Positions 52,667-63,777 of a stretch of DNA of 64,000 bases are shown piece by piece. Each line of letters starts with the position of its first letter. Positions within the stretch are counted from its first letter, which is position 1. The stretch spans positions 601,501 through 665,500 of the forward strand of contig NZ_CP120679.1 in assembly GCF_029537375.1 (NCBI RefSeq). The letters are read 5' to 3'. The notes under the pieces are model-generated. The model did not search any database. It had not been told where the DNA came from and worked only from the letters and a program-made list of their open reading frames with translations. This DNA comes from Bacillus sp. HSf4 (GTDB taxonomy: Bacteria; Bacillota; Bacilli; Bacillales; Bacillaceae). Both the position numbers and the translations under genes were made by a program.

Positions 52667-53857
52667 ATGAAAACTCAAGTTGCAGGGAAGTTTGGAAAGT
52701 ACGGGGGCAGGTTTGTCCCTGAAACGCTGATGAGCGCCCTGGTGGAGCTGGAAGAGGCTTATTTGCGGTACAGGGAAGACCCTGATTTCGTAAAGGAAGT
52801 CAGTCAGCTGCTTAAAGGTTATTCCGGCAGGCCGACCCCGCTTTATTACGCGGAAAGGCTCACCCGGCATTTGGGCGGAGCGAAAATTTATCTGAAACGC
52901 GAGGATCTCAATCATACCGGGGCTCATAAGATTAACAACGCGATTGCACAGGCTGTTTTGGCCAAGCGGATGGGAAAGAAAAAAATCATCGCCGAGACCG
53001 GAGCCGGACAGCATGGGGTAGCCACCGCCACAGTTGCCGCGCTTTTAGGAATGGAATGCAAGATCTTTATGGGAGAAGAGGATATCCATCGGCAGCAGCT
53101 GAATGTCTACCGGATGAAGCTGCTCGGGGCCGAGGTCGTGCCCGTTTATTCAGGTTCCAAAACCTTGAAGGATGCCGGCAATGAGACGCTCCGCTACTGG
53201 GTTGCCAATGTGGAAGATTCTTTTTTCCTGTTTGGAACAGCCGCAGGTCCGCATCCGTATCCGATGATGGTAAGGGACTTTCAAAGAATCATCGGTGATG
53301 AAACCCGGGAGCAGATTTTGGCGAAAGAAGGGCGTTTGCCCGATTCCATTATTGCGTGCGTAGGCGGAGGCAGCAATGCGATAGGAATTTTCTTCCCGTT
53401 CTTAAGCGACTCGCAAGTTCGTTTAATCGGCGCCGAGGCGGGGGGGAAAGGACTGGATACGAATGAGCACGCCGCCACTTTGTCCAAGGGCTCGCCAGGC
53501 GTTTTTCAAGGATCGATGAGCTATCTTCTGCAAAGCGCTTCCGGCCAAGTGCAGCCGGCGCATTCGATTTCAGCCGGGTTGGATTATCCGGCGGTCGGAC
53601 CTGAGCACGCTTATTTGAAGGATTCAGGCAGAGTGGAATATAAGGCTGTCACAGACAAAGAAGCGATTGATGCGCTTCATTTACTGAGCCGTATTGAGGG
53701 AATTATACCGGCCTTGGAAAGCGCTCATGCCTTGGCGCAATGTATGAAGCTGTCGCCAAAGCTTTCCCAAGACCATCTGATGGTCGTCAATATCTCCGGA
53801 AGAGGGGATAAAGACATGGATACGATCATGAAACATTCCGGAGGTGAGGTTCATTGA
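52667..53857 (+). CDS. trpB: Tryptophan synthase beta chain
   Basis: This 396-residue PLP enzyme condenses indole with serine to tryptophan. The PLP lysine lies in [12 protein letters not shown] near residue 88, the catalytic Glu is in [10 protein letters not shown], and the phosphate loop is GGGSNAIG. It starts 20 bases after the attenuator's sequences with GACGGGGGGA upstream. In Bacillus the biosynthetic trp operon lies elsewhere, so this is probably a second, dedicated copy. Its stop overlaps the trpA start, and no trpEDCF genes are present. Confidence 0.96.
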   Translation: MKTQVAGKFGKYGGRFVPETLMSALVELEEAYLRYREDPDFVKEVSQLLKGYSGRPTPLYYAERLTRHLGGAKIYLKREDLNHTGAHKINNAIAQAVLAKRMGKKKIIAETGAGQHGVATATVAALLGMECKIFMGEEDIHRQQLNVYRMKLLGAEVVPVYSGSKTLKDAGNETLRYWVANVEDSFFLFGTAAGPHPYPMMVRDFQRIIGDETREQILAKEGRLPDSIIACVGGGSNAIGIFFPFLSDSQVRLIGAEAGGKGLDTNEHAATLSKGSPGVFQGSMSYLLQSASGQVQPAHSISAGLDYPAVGPEHAYLKDSGRVEYKAVTDKEAIDALHLLSRIEGIIPALESAHALAQCMKLSPKLSQDHLMVVNISGRGDKDMDTIMKHSGGEVH

Positions 53858-54663
53858 ATCCGATCGATCAGACCTTTGCAAGATTAAAACGGGAAGGCAA
53901 GCCGGCCTTTATTCCGTATGTGACAGTCGGCGACCCTGATATTCGCACGTCCCTTGATATTTTGAAAGAACTGCAAACCGCCGGTGCCAGCGTCATTGAA
54001 TTAGGCGTGCCTTTTTCAGACCCTTTGGCTGACGGCCCGGTTATTCAAAGAGCAACCTTGCGAGCTTTAAAAAACGATATCAGCATATCGGATGTCATCA
54101 GCCTTGCGAAACTGGCCAGGCAAGAACAAATCCATACGCCGCTCGTGTTGTTTACTTATTTTAATCCGCTTTTGCAGCTTGGGATTGAAAAGGCGTTTTC
54201 GATGATGGAGGACTCGGGCATAAACGGAATCATCATTCCGGATCTTCCGGTAGAGGAGGTTGAGGAAATACGTTGTATTTGCACAGAGAAGAACATCCAT
54301 TACATTCCCTTGGTGGCTCCTACTTCCGAGGGGCGGATTGAATCAATCGTCAATCAGGCTTCCGGATTCGTTTACTGTGTTTCTTCTTTGGGAGTTACCG
54401 GTGAACGGCAAAACTTTCACAATGATATCGAAGGGTTTTTAGCCGCCGTCAAAAAGGCGACTGCTTTGCCTTTAGTCGTGGGCTTCGGCGTTTCCAATGC
54501 CGAGCAGTTCAAAAAGCTTTCATCTCATTGTGACGGGGTCGTGGTGGGCAGCGCGATCGTTCATACGATTGAGAAAAACCTTGCTTTGCTGCAGCATTCA
54601 AACACCTACTCCGACGGATTACATCGTATAAGGGGGTTTGTAGATGAATTAATTCCTCTGTGA
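53854..54663 (+). CDS. trpA: Tryptophan synthase alpha chain
   Basis: The 269-residue TIM barrel releases indole from indole-3-glycerol phosphate and channels it to TrpB. The catalytic Glu lies in [10 protein letters not shown] and the Asp in LADGPVIQ; the phosphate region is [12 protein letters not shown] start at 53854 overlaps the trpB stop (TTGA), behind GGAGGTGAGG, so the two are translationally coupled. The substrate must come from the host's own trp pathway. Confidence 0.95.
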   Translation: MNPIDQTFARLKREGKPAFIPYVTVGDPDIRTSLDILKELQTAGASVIELGVPFSDPLADGPVIQRATLRALKNDISISDVISLAKLARQEQIHTPLVLFTYFNPLLQLGIEKAFSMMEDSGINGIIIPDLPVEEVEEIRCICTEKNIHYIPLVAPTSEGRIESIVNQASGFVYCVSSLGVTGERQNFHNDIEGFLAAVKKATALPLVVGFGVSNAEQFKKLSSHCDGVVVGSAIVHTIEKNLALLQHSNTYSDGLHRIRGFVDELIPL

Positions 54664-54780
54664 CAAAAAGCGGGCTAATTGTGAAATGCGTTTAGGTGAT
54701 CTATCAAATAAGAGTTTAACATCCACTTCTTAGTTTTAGACTTTGCGACAAAGCTCTTAAAATCATGGGGAGTGAGAACA

Positions 54781-56133
54781 ATGTTAGATATAAAGAAATC
54801 CTTTCAAGAGAGAAATATCGATTATTTTACGGATGACTATTACAAGTATGTTTCCATATTGCGTGATTACAAGGGGCATGTGCGCAGAAAGGAATCTTAC
54901 TACGCCGACAATTTTAGGGAGAAAGGAACGGCTTTATTTGAATGCTTAGGGATTGAAATCGTTCATCAGCTGCACTGTCAATTGAAATGTGAATACTGTT
55001 ATATCGCTTTGGATACGAAAAGCGAGTCGATTAAACCGGTCCCGGTTGAAGACATTATGAGCATCATTGATCAAGCGGCAGAAATTGATGAAGCCACAGG
55101 GAAAACGCTTTTTGGCCAAATTGGATTCATCGGCGGAGAACCGACTTTGCACCGCCATTTGCCAAGTCTCTTGGAATATACCTTAAGCAAAGGATTGACA
55201 CCGATACTGATCACCAACGCAGTCAAGCTGGCAAAAATCGATTATGCAAGAAAGGTGTGTCTCCCCGGAACGGTTATTGTCACCCACCTGCCTTATCTTG
55301 ATGAAGAAGGGGATAAGGAACATGATAAAATCACCAGATTTCCGGGCTACACGAAAACATTGGAGACAGCGATCCAAAATATGTTGACGATCAGAAAAGA
55401 GCTGAATGCCGTCGGTCAGGATTTTGAATTTGTCGGCGACTTTGTGTTAAGCAAGCAAACACTTCCGTATGCGTTTGAAGTGCACAAATTTTGCAGAAAG
55501 AATGGGATTAACCCATTTTTCGAACGGATGAGGATTTCCGATGATCAAAGAAATCACCATCTTGCTCCCGGCCGTGACGAAATAAAAGAACTGCTGAATC
55601 AAATCTTTGAGTATGATAAGACCCATTATCCGCATCTGATCTTTAAATCGGACGATGTTCAGGAAGAGGACGTCTTGCTGAAAAGAATCGAATATTTGAT
55701 TACCCCTGCTTCCGCCAACGCCTGTTCCATGACACAGACGGGAATCCATGTAAAATATAACCAAAATGGCTTTGGTGAAGCGCTGTCTTGCGTCGGCCAG
55801 TCGATTCCGCATGGAAACATGCAAAAGAACAGTTTGCAGGAAATCGTCAATCAGAAAATCCAATCGCGCATCTTTAGTGAGCAAGAAACATATATAGCGG
55901 GGCCTTGTTCCGTTTGTGAATTATATCACTTAATCGGCTGTGAGGGAGGATGCCGCGGCAATGCCAACAGTACGTTTCATTGCGGGCGGGCGTCTGATCC
56001 GGAGTGTTTGTTCATTAAAGAAGAATACAGAATGAATAAAGCGGTCATGGCTCCTGAACATTGCGACGGTTGTCCGGTCAGCGAGTGGGCCCCTTGCAGC
56101 AGCTATGTTCAAAGCGAAAGTGTACTGAAATGA
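54781..56133 (+). CDS. Radical SAM/SPASM-type protein
   Basis: The 450-residue protein has the radical SAM cluster motif C66-xxx-C70-xx-C73 (CQLKCEYC), GGEPT at about 118-122 for SAM binding, and a Cys-rich C-terminus with C315, C337, C376, C379, C387, C391, C401, C409, C428, C431 and C439. CSVCELYHLIGCEGGCRGN is typical of SPASM domains holding auxiliary Fe-S clusters. SPASM enzymes usually modify peptides, but no precursor gene is visible; a free amino acid or carrier-bound substrate is possible. ATG at 54781 follows GGGGAGTG. It is between trpA (118 bases) and the halogenase (58 bases). Confidence 0.88.
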   Translation: MLDIKKSFQERNIDYFTDDYYKYVSILRDYKGHVRRKESYYADNFREKGTALFECLGIEIVHQLHCQLKCEYCYIALDTKSESIKPVPVEDIMSIIDQAAEIDEATGKTLFGQIGFIGGEPTLHRHLPSLLEYTLSKGLTPILITNAVKLAKIDYARKVCLPGTVIVTHLPYLDEEGDKEHDKITRFPGYTKTLETAIQNMLTIRKELNAVGQDFEFVGDFVLSKQTLPYAFEVHKFCRKNGINPFFERMRISDDQRNHHLAPGRDEIKELLNQIFEYDKTHYPHLIFKSDDVQEEDVLLKRIEYLITPASANACSMTQTGIHVKYNQNGFGEALSCVGQSIPHGNMQKNSLQEIVNQKIQSRIFSEQETYIAGPCSVCELYHLIGCEGGCRGNANSTFHCGRASDPECLFIKEEYRMNKAVMAPEHCDGCPVSEWAPCSSYVQSESVLK

Positions 56134-56176
56134 GGTTCAACAGAGATGTCGTGAATTCACTATGTGTTAAAAATGA

Positions 56177-57778
<1,602 letters not shown>

Positions 57779-57826
57779 CAGGAAAATCGCGATCAAGGTC
57801 TGTTTAAACATCACCCGGGCAAAAAG

Positions 57827-57856
57827 ACGGCGTGGACATTTCTTTCACGCCGTTTC
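57827..57856 (+). terminator. Terminator after the halogenase
   Basis: ACGGCGTG and CACGCCGT form an 8-bp stem with an 11-base loop, followed by TTCATG; the T-tract is weak. Confidence 0.65.
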
Positions 57857-57891
57857 ATGATTGTCAAAGAAAATGTCATGCTTCACACCTG

Positions 57892-57947
57892 CTTTCACCT
57901 TGCAAAAAATATGGTACAATATACAAATGTTTTGTTGACTCAGTCAA
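57892..57947 (+). promoter_or_regulatory. Promoter and palindromic operator of the Bcr/CflA gene
   Basis: CTTTCA (57892-57897) and an extended -10 with TACAAT (57915-57920) are 17 bases apart. The perfect 13-bp palindrome TTGACTCAGTCAA (57935-57947) covers the early transcribed region, a typical site for a repressor. Confidence 0.6.
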
Positions 57948-57992
57948 TGAAAAAAAGATTTTGCTAGGTTGAAAGAAAGGTTTTGATATGAC

Positions 57993-59219
57993 ATGCTTCA
58001 TAATCCAACTGGGAAAGAACGCTTGGCCTTGGCTTTTCTCCTTGGGATGCTTGCGATACTCGGCCCGCTTAACATAGATATGTATTTGCCGAGCTTTCCG
58101 GAAATCGCTGACGATTTGTCTAGCGGCGCTTCACTTGTGCAGCTCAGTTTGACGGCTTGCTTGATCGGGTTGACCATCGGCCAGCTCATTATCGGGCCGG
58201 TCAGTGATGCTCAGGGAAGACGGAAACCCTTGTTGATTTCGATTTTCTTGTTTGCGTTGTCTTCACTGTTTTGTGCGCTTTCACCGAATATTGCGGTATT
58301 GATACTGGCCCGTTTTTTGCAGGGATTTACGGCTTCCGCCGGGATTGTCCTTTCGCGCGCCATCGTCCGCGACGTCTTTACAGGACGGGAGCTTTCGAAA
58401 TTCTTTTCGCTTTTGATGGTCATTACCGCAGTCGCGCCTATGGCTGCGCCGATGACAGGGGGCGCGATTTTGCTGCTGCCGTTCGCGACATGGCACACGA
58501 TATTCTACACGCTGTCAATCATCGGATTTTTTCTCGTTCTGATTATTGCCCTGAGGCTGAAAGAAACATTGCCGCCGGAGAAGCGGATTCCAAGCTCGAT
58601 CGGTTCGTCTGTGAGGACGATGGGCAGTCTGATGAAAGATCGCTCTTTTATCGGCTATGCGCTGACTGTCGGGTTCATTCACGGTGGAAGCTTTGCTTAC
58701 GTATCGGGAACACCTTTTGTCTATCAGGATATTTACGGTGTGTCACCGCAAGTTTTCAGTGTGCTGTTCGGCATTAATGGTCTGGCCATAATTACGGGAA
58801 GCTTCATTATCGGCCGTTTCGGAGGAATCGTTCATGAGAAGAAACTGCTGCGGATCGCAGTCATGACGGCATTAATCGCCACAGCCGTCCTGCTGGTGAT
58901 GACGATCATCAAAGGGCCGCTTGTGACACTGGTAGTTTCCATCTTTATTTATATGATCACAATAGGAATGGTTTTGACCAGCACCTTTACGCTGGCGATG
59001 GAAAACCAGGGGCACCGGGCGGGCAGTGCGAGCGCCATGCTGGGCATGCTTCCATTGCTGCTCGGCTCAATCGTGTCACCGCTTGTCGGAATGAATGAGA
59101 CGACCGCCGTCCCGATGGGCGCGATCATGTTTATCACCGCGGTCATCGGTTCTTTTGCTTTCTTTGTTTTGACAAAGGAAAAGCGCGGACAAAGCCGGCT
59201 TGGAGTGAATGAAGGTTAA
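57993..59219 (+). CDS. ydgK: Bcr/CflA-family drug exporter, YdgK-like
   Basis: The 408-residue MFS protein has twelve membrane segments, the family start NIDMYLPSFPEIADDL in TM1 and motif A GPVSDAQGRRKP. It is like YdgK/Bcr exporters (chloramphenicol, bicyclomycin, cysteine or dipeptides). It has its own promoter with a palindromic operator, so it need not be part of the halogenase unit, though it could export its product. It belongs to the ydg neighbourhood of B. subtilis, but its MarR partner ydgJ is not adjacent here. Confidence 0.83.
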   Translation: MLHNPTGKERLALAFLLGMLAILGPLNIDMYLPSFPEIADDLSSGASLVQLSLTACLIGLTIGQLIIGPVSDAQGRRKPLLISIFLFALSSLFCALSPNIAVLILARFLQGFTASAGIVLSRAIVRDVFTGRELSKFFSLLMVITAVAPMAAPMTGGAILLLPFATWHTIFYTLSIIGFFLVLIIALRLKETLPPEKRIPSSIGSSVRTMGSLMKDRSFIGYALTVGFIHGGSFAYVSGTPFVYQDIYGVSPQVFSVLFGINGLAIITGSFIIGRFGGIVHEKKLLRIAVMTALIATAVLLVMTIIKGPLVTLVVSIFIYMITIGMVLTSTFTLAMENQGHRAGSASAMLGMLPLLLGSIVSPLVGMNETTAVPMGAIMFITAVIGSFAFFVLTKEKRGQSRLGVNEG

Positions 59220-59232
59220 TAGAATGGAAAGA

Positions 59233-59260
59233 AGGACGGAATCAACTGATTCCGTCCTTT
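59233..59260 (+). terminator. Terminator after the Bcr/CflA gene
   Basis: AGGACGGAATCA and TGATTCCGTCC form an 11-bp stem followed by TTTG. Confidence 0.88.
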
Positions 59261-59415
59261 GTCTGTTTAAAGCGATGCGCGGAGAATCGCATGGATGTCA
59301 TCTTTGTTCACTGGATGATAAGAGCTGACATTTTTCAATTGAGAACAGTTTTCTACTAAAATATATAAAATGTAAGGAAAAACCGTTTTTCTTAAAAATC
59401 ATTCCGTAGGGCTGT

Positions 59416-62400
59416 TTAAATCGATTTTACTATTTTACGATGTTCTGCTGCCGTTTCATTGATATGAATGGTCATCGAAACGACGGTTCCTGCATCCGGA
59501 GCGCTTTGAATCTCAAGCTCGCTTCCGCAAAAGTGCTTCAGTCTCTGATTGATGTTTTTCAGGCCGACGCTTTGGCTTGAATTCGAATCAAAAAGACCAT
59601 TCAGCTTTTCCGGAGACATGCCGATTCCGTTGTCTTCCACTTTGATCAAATACCGGGTGTCGCTTTCTTTTTTGGCCGTCACCTTCATCCAGCCTCCGCC
59701 CCTTTTTTTGCTGATGCCGTGATGGACGGCATTTTCCACCAGCGGCTGAACCATGAGAGGCGGGAGATTGAAATCAATGTCTTGATCAATATCGAAGATG
59801 ACTTCGAGCCGATCACCATAGCGCGTTTTTTCGATAGAAAGATAGGAGCTGACAATCGACAGTTCATTCCGGAATGAACTGATGGCAGATGTATTTTGAA
59901 AGTCAAAACTCTTTCTTAAATAGTTTGTAAATTCAGCCGTTACCTCACGCGCTTTTTCAATATTGATGTGAGTAAGGGAAATGATTGTGTTTAATACATT
60001 ATAAAGAAAGTGCGGATTGATCTGCGACTGGAGAAACGCCATCTCCATATTTGTCGCTTGATTGGCTGTATGTTTCATCATGATCAGGTTTTTGATGCGC
60101 GCCGTAAACTCAGAGTAATTGTAAGGCTTTTGCAAAATGTCATTCGCGCCTGAATGAAAGGCCTTGAATTTGTCATAATCAATGATCGCCGCCGTTATGA
60201 TGAGGACGGGGAGATCAACCAGGCTGAACCGTTCACGGATTTTCATGCAGACGTCGAAGCCGGTCATATCAGGCATCATCAGATCCAAAATCACGAGATC
60301 AAGCTTGGAGCGGGAAACGACTTCCAATGCCTCTTTTCCGCTTTTCGCAGCTATCACATTATAGGGGACACCTTCAAGCATATCGGCTAAAATTTTTAAG
60401 CTCTCGATGTTATCATCGACAATCAGAACCGTTGCGGCGTCAACTTTCTTGGAATAGTAAGGCGTATTCATTGCAACATCTGAAGTCGCTCTGACGGATG
60501 GTAATTCAGACGGCTCAGACTTATTGACGGGCAAATCGCCATCCTTTGCAACAGGCAGTGTGAAATGGAAGGCGGATCCTTTTCCGATTTCCGATTCAAC
60601 CCATATGTCCCCGTTTTGCAGTTTCACCAGCTGTTTAACAATGCTTAAGCCGAGTCCGGACCCGTCATTTTGATGTTTTTCATTCTGCTGAAAAGACTCA
60701 AATATCGTTTGACGAGCTTTCTCAGGGATGCCGACACCGGTATCGGCTACCGTTATTTTGATCATGCCGTTATGCGACATATTGGCAGAAAGCGTGATTT
60801 GTCCTTCCGGCGTAAATTTAATCGCATTGTCGACCAGATTGGTCATGATTTGCCGGAAGCGGTTTTCGTCAGCATAAACGGGAGGTAGACCGGCTGGAAT
60901 ATGACGGATGATATCCAGGTTTTTATTTTTGGATAAAAGCCGGTAGAAGTCCATTTCCGTATCAATCGCCGAATCGATGTCGACGGGAACCGGGTGAATC
61001 GTGAGTACGCCCTGTTTCATTTTTTCCAAATCAAGAATATCATTCACCAGACTTGACAGCCGGTAGCCCATGCGGATGACCAGCTGGACATTGTCTTTTT
61101 CTTCTTCTACCGTTCTCTTTCTTCTGCCTGCCAATAATGTCTGACATATATTAATAATGCTGTTCAGCGGTGTTTTAAACTCATGCGATGTTTTAGCGAT
61201 AAACTCATCCTTTGATCGATCGGCGATAAGCAGTTTCCGGGACAATCTTTCATTATCGCGGAAAGCGCCGGCAAATTGCTGGGCCATCAAGAGAACAATC
61301 ATGATTAAAGCAATGACTGACGGCAATGAATAAATCGAGTTGAATGAAAAGACCGCTTTGCCGGTGTATGCGGAAATCGTCGTTAATATGATATACGCGC
61401 TCATCGATAAAGAAGCGAGTGTCAGGTACAGGCCTCCTGCCATTTTTCGAACGGCGGCAATCGCAAAAATATAGGTAATATAAATGAGAGTCGTCACAGC
61501 AAGAACGGAATGCAAAATATATGAGAGACGATCGGTGTAATCGATGGTTATCAAATCATTGGCCAGCACCAACAGAGAGAAGGCGGTCGCAGCGATTAAA
61601 AACCGTTTTGAGACAATCTCCCTGTACCCATAATAGAGATAGAGAAAGACCGCAATGCTGGCAAACACCGTTGTGATCGCACGAAAAGGACTCAACACAG
61701 AAGTTGAAACGGACGGAAAGAAGAGAAATATCATCCGTTCTTTTCCTATCAGCAAAATGATGAACGAAAAGAGAAGACACATCACAGAAAAAAACAGCAG
61801 ATGCTTATCCTTTCTTCTGTGCAGGAAAAAGCCCAAAAAGTATAAACCTGTAATGAAAAATGCCGTGATCATAACAGCATCATTCAGGAAAGAAATTTTG
61901 CTTTCACGCAGGATTTGTTCTTGGGTCCCAAAAGTCAACGGCTTTGCGATTCCCCATCCGGGCACTTTTGCGAAATTTGAAAATTGCACAATGAGTTCAT
62001 TTTCGCCCCGGTGAATCGTGAAAAAGCTTGTATACGGTTTGTTTTGCGCCGGAAAATCAGCTTGGTCGGATGGGGTTCCGCTTTGCCCGATTAATGTTCC
62101 GTTGAGATAGATGCGATTTGCATTGTAAATAAATGAAGTGCTGAGTCCGAACGTTTGCTTATCCTGATCTGTGCGGATGGTCAGTTTGTACGTGCCGTAG
62201 TCCACATTTTCTTCCGGTTTCAACAATTTGACATTGCTGGGGACATCAACAAATACCGGATTTTTGCCTTTTCCTGAGTGAATGGCTTTCGGCGACAGAA
62301 GCTGATTTTTGTATAATGTCCACTCCCCGTTCAGCTCCATGTTTCCGTCTTTTTGAAAATCCCAGTTTTCAAGGTTGATCCTTCCTTGACTGGCTTCGGG

Positions 62401-62496
62401 ATATTTTGTCTCCGACAGCGAATTAACGGCTACGAAAATAAAAAAGAAGGCAGCATATCCTAGAATAATTGAAATAAAAATGAATACCTTTTTCAA
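59416..62496 (-). CDS. Hybrid sensor kinase with two kinase modules (7TMR-DISM sensor)
   Basis: The 1026-residue protein has one N-terminal helix, an extracytoplasmic jelly-roll sensor at about 40-190, seven membrane helices (205-405), a HisKA domain with His 438 (SHEFKTPLN) and ATPase (GSGLGLSIVKQL), a receiver with Asp 738 (LVILDLMMPDM), then a LytS-type kinase with His 829 (QINPHFLYN) and a second ATPase to the C-terminus. The extracellular ligand is unknown; carbohydrate-like binding is plausible. It is divergent from the response regulator at 62683, its probable partner. Confidence 0.9.
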   Translation of the reverse strand: MKKVFIFISIILGYAAFFFIFVAVNSLSETKYPEASQGRINLENWDFQKDGNMELNGEWTLYKNQLLSPKAIHSGKGKNPVFVDVPSNVKLLKPEENVDYGTYKLTIRTDQDKQTFGLSTSFIYNANRIYLNGTLIGQSGTPSDQADFPAQNKPYTSFFTIHRGENELIVQFSNFAKVPGWGIAKPLTFGTQEQILRESKISFLNDAVMITAFFITGLYFLGFFLHRRKDKHLLFFSVMCLLFSFIILLIGKERMIFLFFPSVSTSVLSPFRAITTVFASIAVFLYLYYGYREIVSKRFLIAATAFSLLVLANDLITIDYTDRLSYILHSVLAVTTLIYITYIFAIAAVRKMAGGLYLTLASLSMSAYIILTTISAYTGKAVFSFNSIYSLPSVIALIMIVLLMAQQFAGAFRDNERLSRKLLIADRSKDEFIAKTSHEFKTPLNSIINICQTLLAGRRKRTVEEEKDNVQLVIRMGYRLSSLVNDILDLEKMKQGVLTIHPVPVDIDSAIDTEMDFYRLLSKNKNLDIIRHIPAGLPPVYADENRFRQIMTNLVDNAIKFTPEGQITLSANMSHNGMIKITVADTGVGIPEKARQTIFESFQQNEKHQNDGSGLGLSIVKQLVKLQNGDIWVESEIGKGSAFHFTLPVAKDGDLPVNKSEPSELPSVRATSDVAMNTPYYSKKVDAATVLIVDDNIESLKILADMLEGVPYNVIAAKSGKEALEVVSRSKLDLVILDLMMPDMTGFDVCMKIRERFSLVDLPVLIITAAIIDYDKFKAFHSGANDILQKPYNYSEFTARIKNLIMMKHTANQATNMEMAFLQSQINPHFLYNVLNTIISLTHINIEKAREVTAEFTNYLRKSFDFQNTSAISSFRNELSIVSSYLSIEKTRYGDRLEVIFDIDQDIDFNLPPLMVQPLVENAVHHGISKKRGGGWMKVTAKKESDTRYLIKVEDNGIGMSPEKLNGLFDSNSSQSVGLKNINQRLKHFCGSELEIQSAPDAGTVVSMTIHINETAAEHRKIVKSI

Positions 62497-62682
62497 ACAG
62501 CAGCACTCCTTATCCTGATTAACTTCTGAGCCCTTCTAAAATCCTATTTAATCAGTCATATTGTGGTCACATATGTTAAAAAATTTCAATCCTCTACAAA
62601 ACAATCCAACTTAATAGGTCATTAGGCATGATATAATGAAATGATAATTGGGTGATTTGTATAAAAATGGGGTGGATGATTC

Positions 62683-63750
62683 GTGAAAGCGTTAATTGTT
62701 GATGACGAGGAACTGGCATTGCTTCATTTTAAAGTTATGCTTGAACGGACGAATTTCTTTCAATCCATTGCAACCTTTCAAGATCCGGTTGAAGTACTGG
62801 AATATTCAGTTCTTGATGTGGATGTGGTGTTTCTTGACATTGAAATGCCCGGGATCAGCGGCATTGAGCTGGCAGAAGCGCTTCAATCGATGAATGACGA
62901 CATCCAAGTCGTTTTTATCACGGCCTATAATGAATTTGCCATTAAAGCGTTCGAACTGAATGCCGTTGATTATTTGCTGAAACCCGTGGATTACGACCGG
63001 CTGCTGAAGACGGTTGAACGAATCAAAACGAACGGCAGGAACTCCGCGGAAAAGACCGGAGCACACTTTTTTATTCAATGTTTTGGCAGCCTGCAATTTT
63101 ACGAAGTGATCAAAGGTGACAAAACATACATGCCGGTCAAATGGAGAACGTCCAAAGCTCGTGAAGTATACGCATACTTGCTGCATCATCAAGGACGTGT
63201 CGTCAGCAAGGACACGCTGATCGACTTATTTTGGCCGAATTTCGATTTTTCCAAAGCCAGTACACAGCTTTACTCAACGATTTATCAAATAAGGAAATTA
63301 ATCGGCCGGCTTCCTTTCAGCCAATCCATCGATAAGACCGAGACAGGATATATCTTGAGGTTGTCCGACGCAAAAATCGATGTCATTGAATGGGAAAAGT
63401 CGATTAAAGAAATTCCGCCCCTCAATCCATCTGCAGTCAATCGCCACATGGAGCTTTTAAAGGCATACGAAAACCATTACTTTATGGAGCACGGTTATCT
63501 TTGGGCAGAACCTGAAAAGACGCGGCTTACCCAGCTGTGGCTTGGAAAGGCTTATGAACTGATCGAGTATCTCATAGATGAAAAGCGGTACAGCCAAGCG
63601 ATGGATGTATGTATGCAGATCGACAAAATAGAACCTTGTGACAGTAAAATGATGCAATACAAGATTCAATTATTTAATAAAACAGGGAAAGTGGAAGAGG
63701 CGATCAAGGAATACCAGCGCTACAAACGAATGAAGGATCAAATGAACTAA
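62683..63750 (+). CDS. Response regulator with SARP-like DNA-binding and BTAD domains
   Basis: The 355-residue protein has a receiver domain (Asp 52 in FLDIEMPG, Lys in LLKPVDY), a winged-helix trans_reg_C domain (REVYAYLLHHQGRVVSKDTL, LIDLFWP) and a BTAD helical repeat region to the C-terminus. This resembles SARP-type activators, with the receiver fused in front. GTG start at 62683 behind GGGGTGG. It is divergent from the hybrid kinase with 186 bases between, so the two likely form one two-component system; targets are unknown. Confidence 0.88.
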   Translation: MKALIVDDEELALLHFKVMLERTNFFQSIATFQDPVEVLEYSVLDVDVVFLDIEMPGISGIELAEALQSMNDDIQVVFITAYNEFAIKAFELNAVDYLLKPVDYDRLLKTVERIKTNGRNSAEKTGAHFFIQCFGSLQFYEVIKGDKTYMPVKWRTSKAREVYAYLLHHQGRVVSKDTLIDLFWPNFDFSKASTQLYSTIYQIRKLIGRLPFSQSIDKTETGYILRLSDAKIDVIEWEKSIKEIPPLNPSAVNRHMELLKAYENHYFMEHGYLWAEPEKTRLTQLWLGKAYELIEYLIDEKRYSQAMDVCMQIDKIEPCDSKMMQYKIQLFNKTGKVEEAIKEYQRYKRMKDQMN

Positions 63751-63752
63751 AA

Positions 63753-63777
63753 GGCCGGAATGTCCGGTCTTTTTTTA
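63753..63777 (+). terminator. Terminator after the response regulator
   Basis: AGGCCGG and CCGGTCT (one wobble) flank the loop AATGT and are followed by seven T. From here to 64000 I see no supported gene. Confidence 0.85.

Noticed and set aside
54686..54733. 15-codon ORF MRLGDLSNKSLTSTS as precursor peptide for the radical SAM enzyme
   Set aside because: It lacks tryptophan, has a poor ribosome site and no leader-core layout; kept only as a remote possibility.
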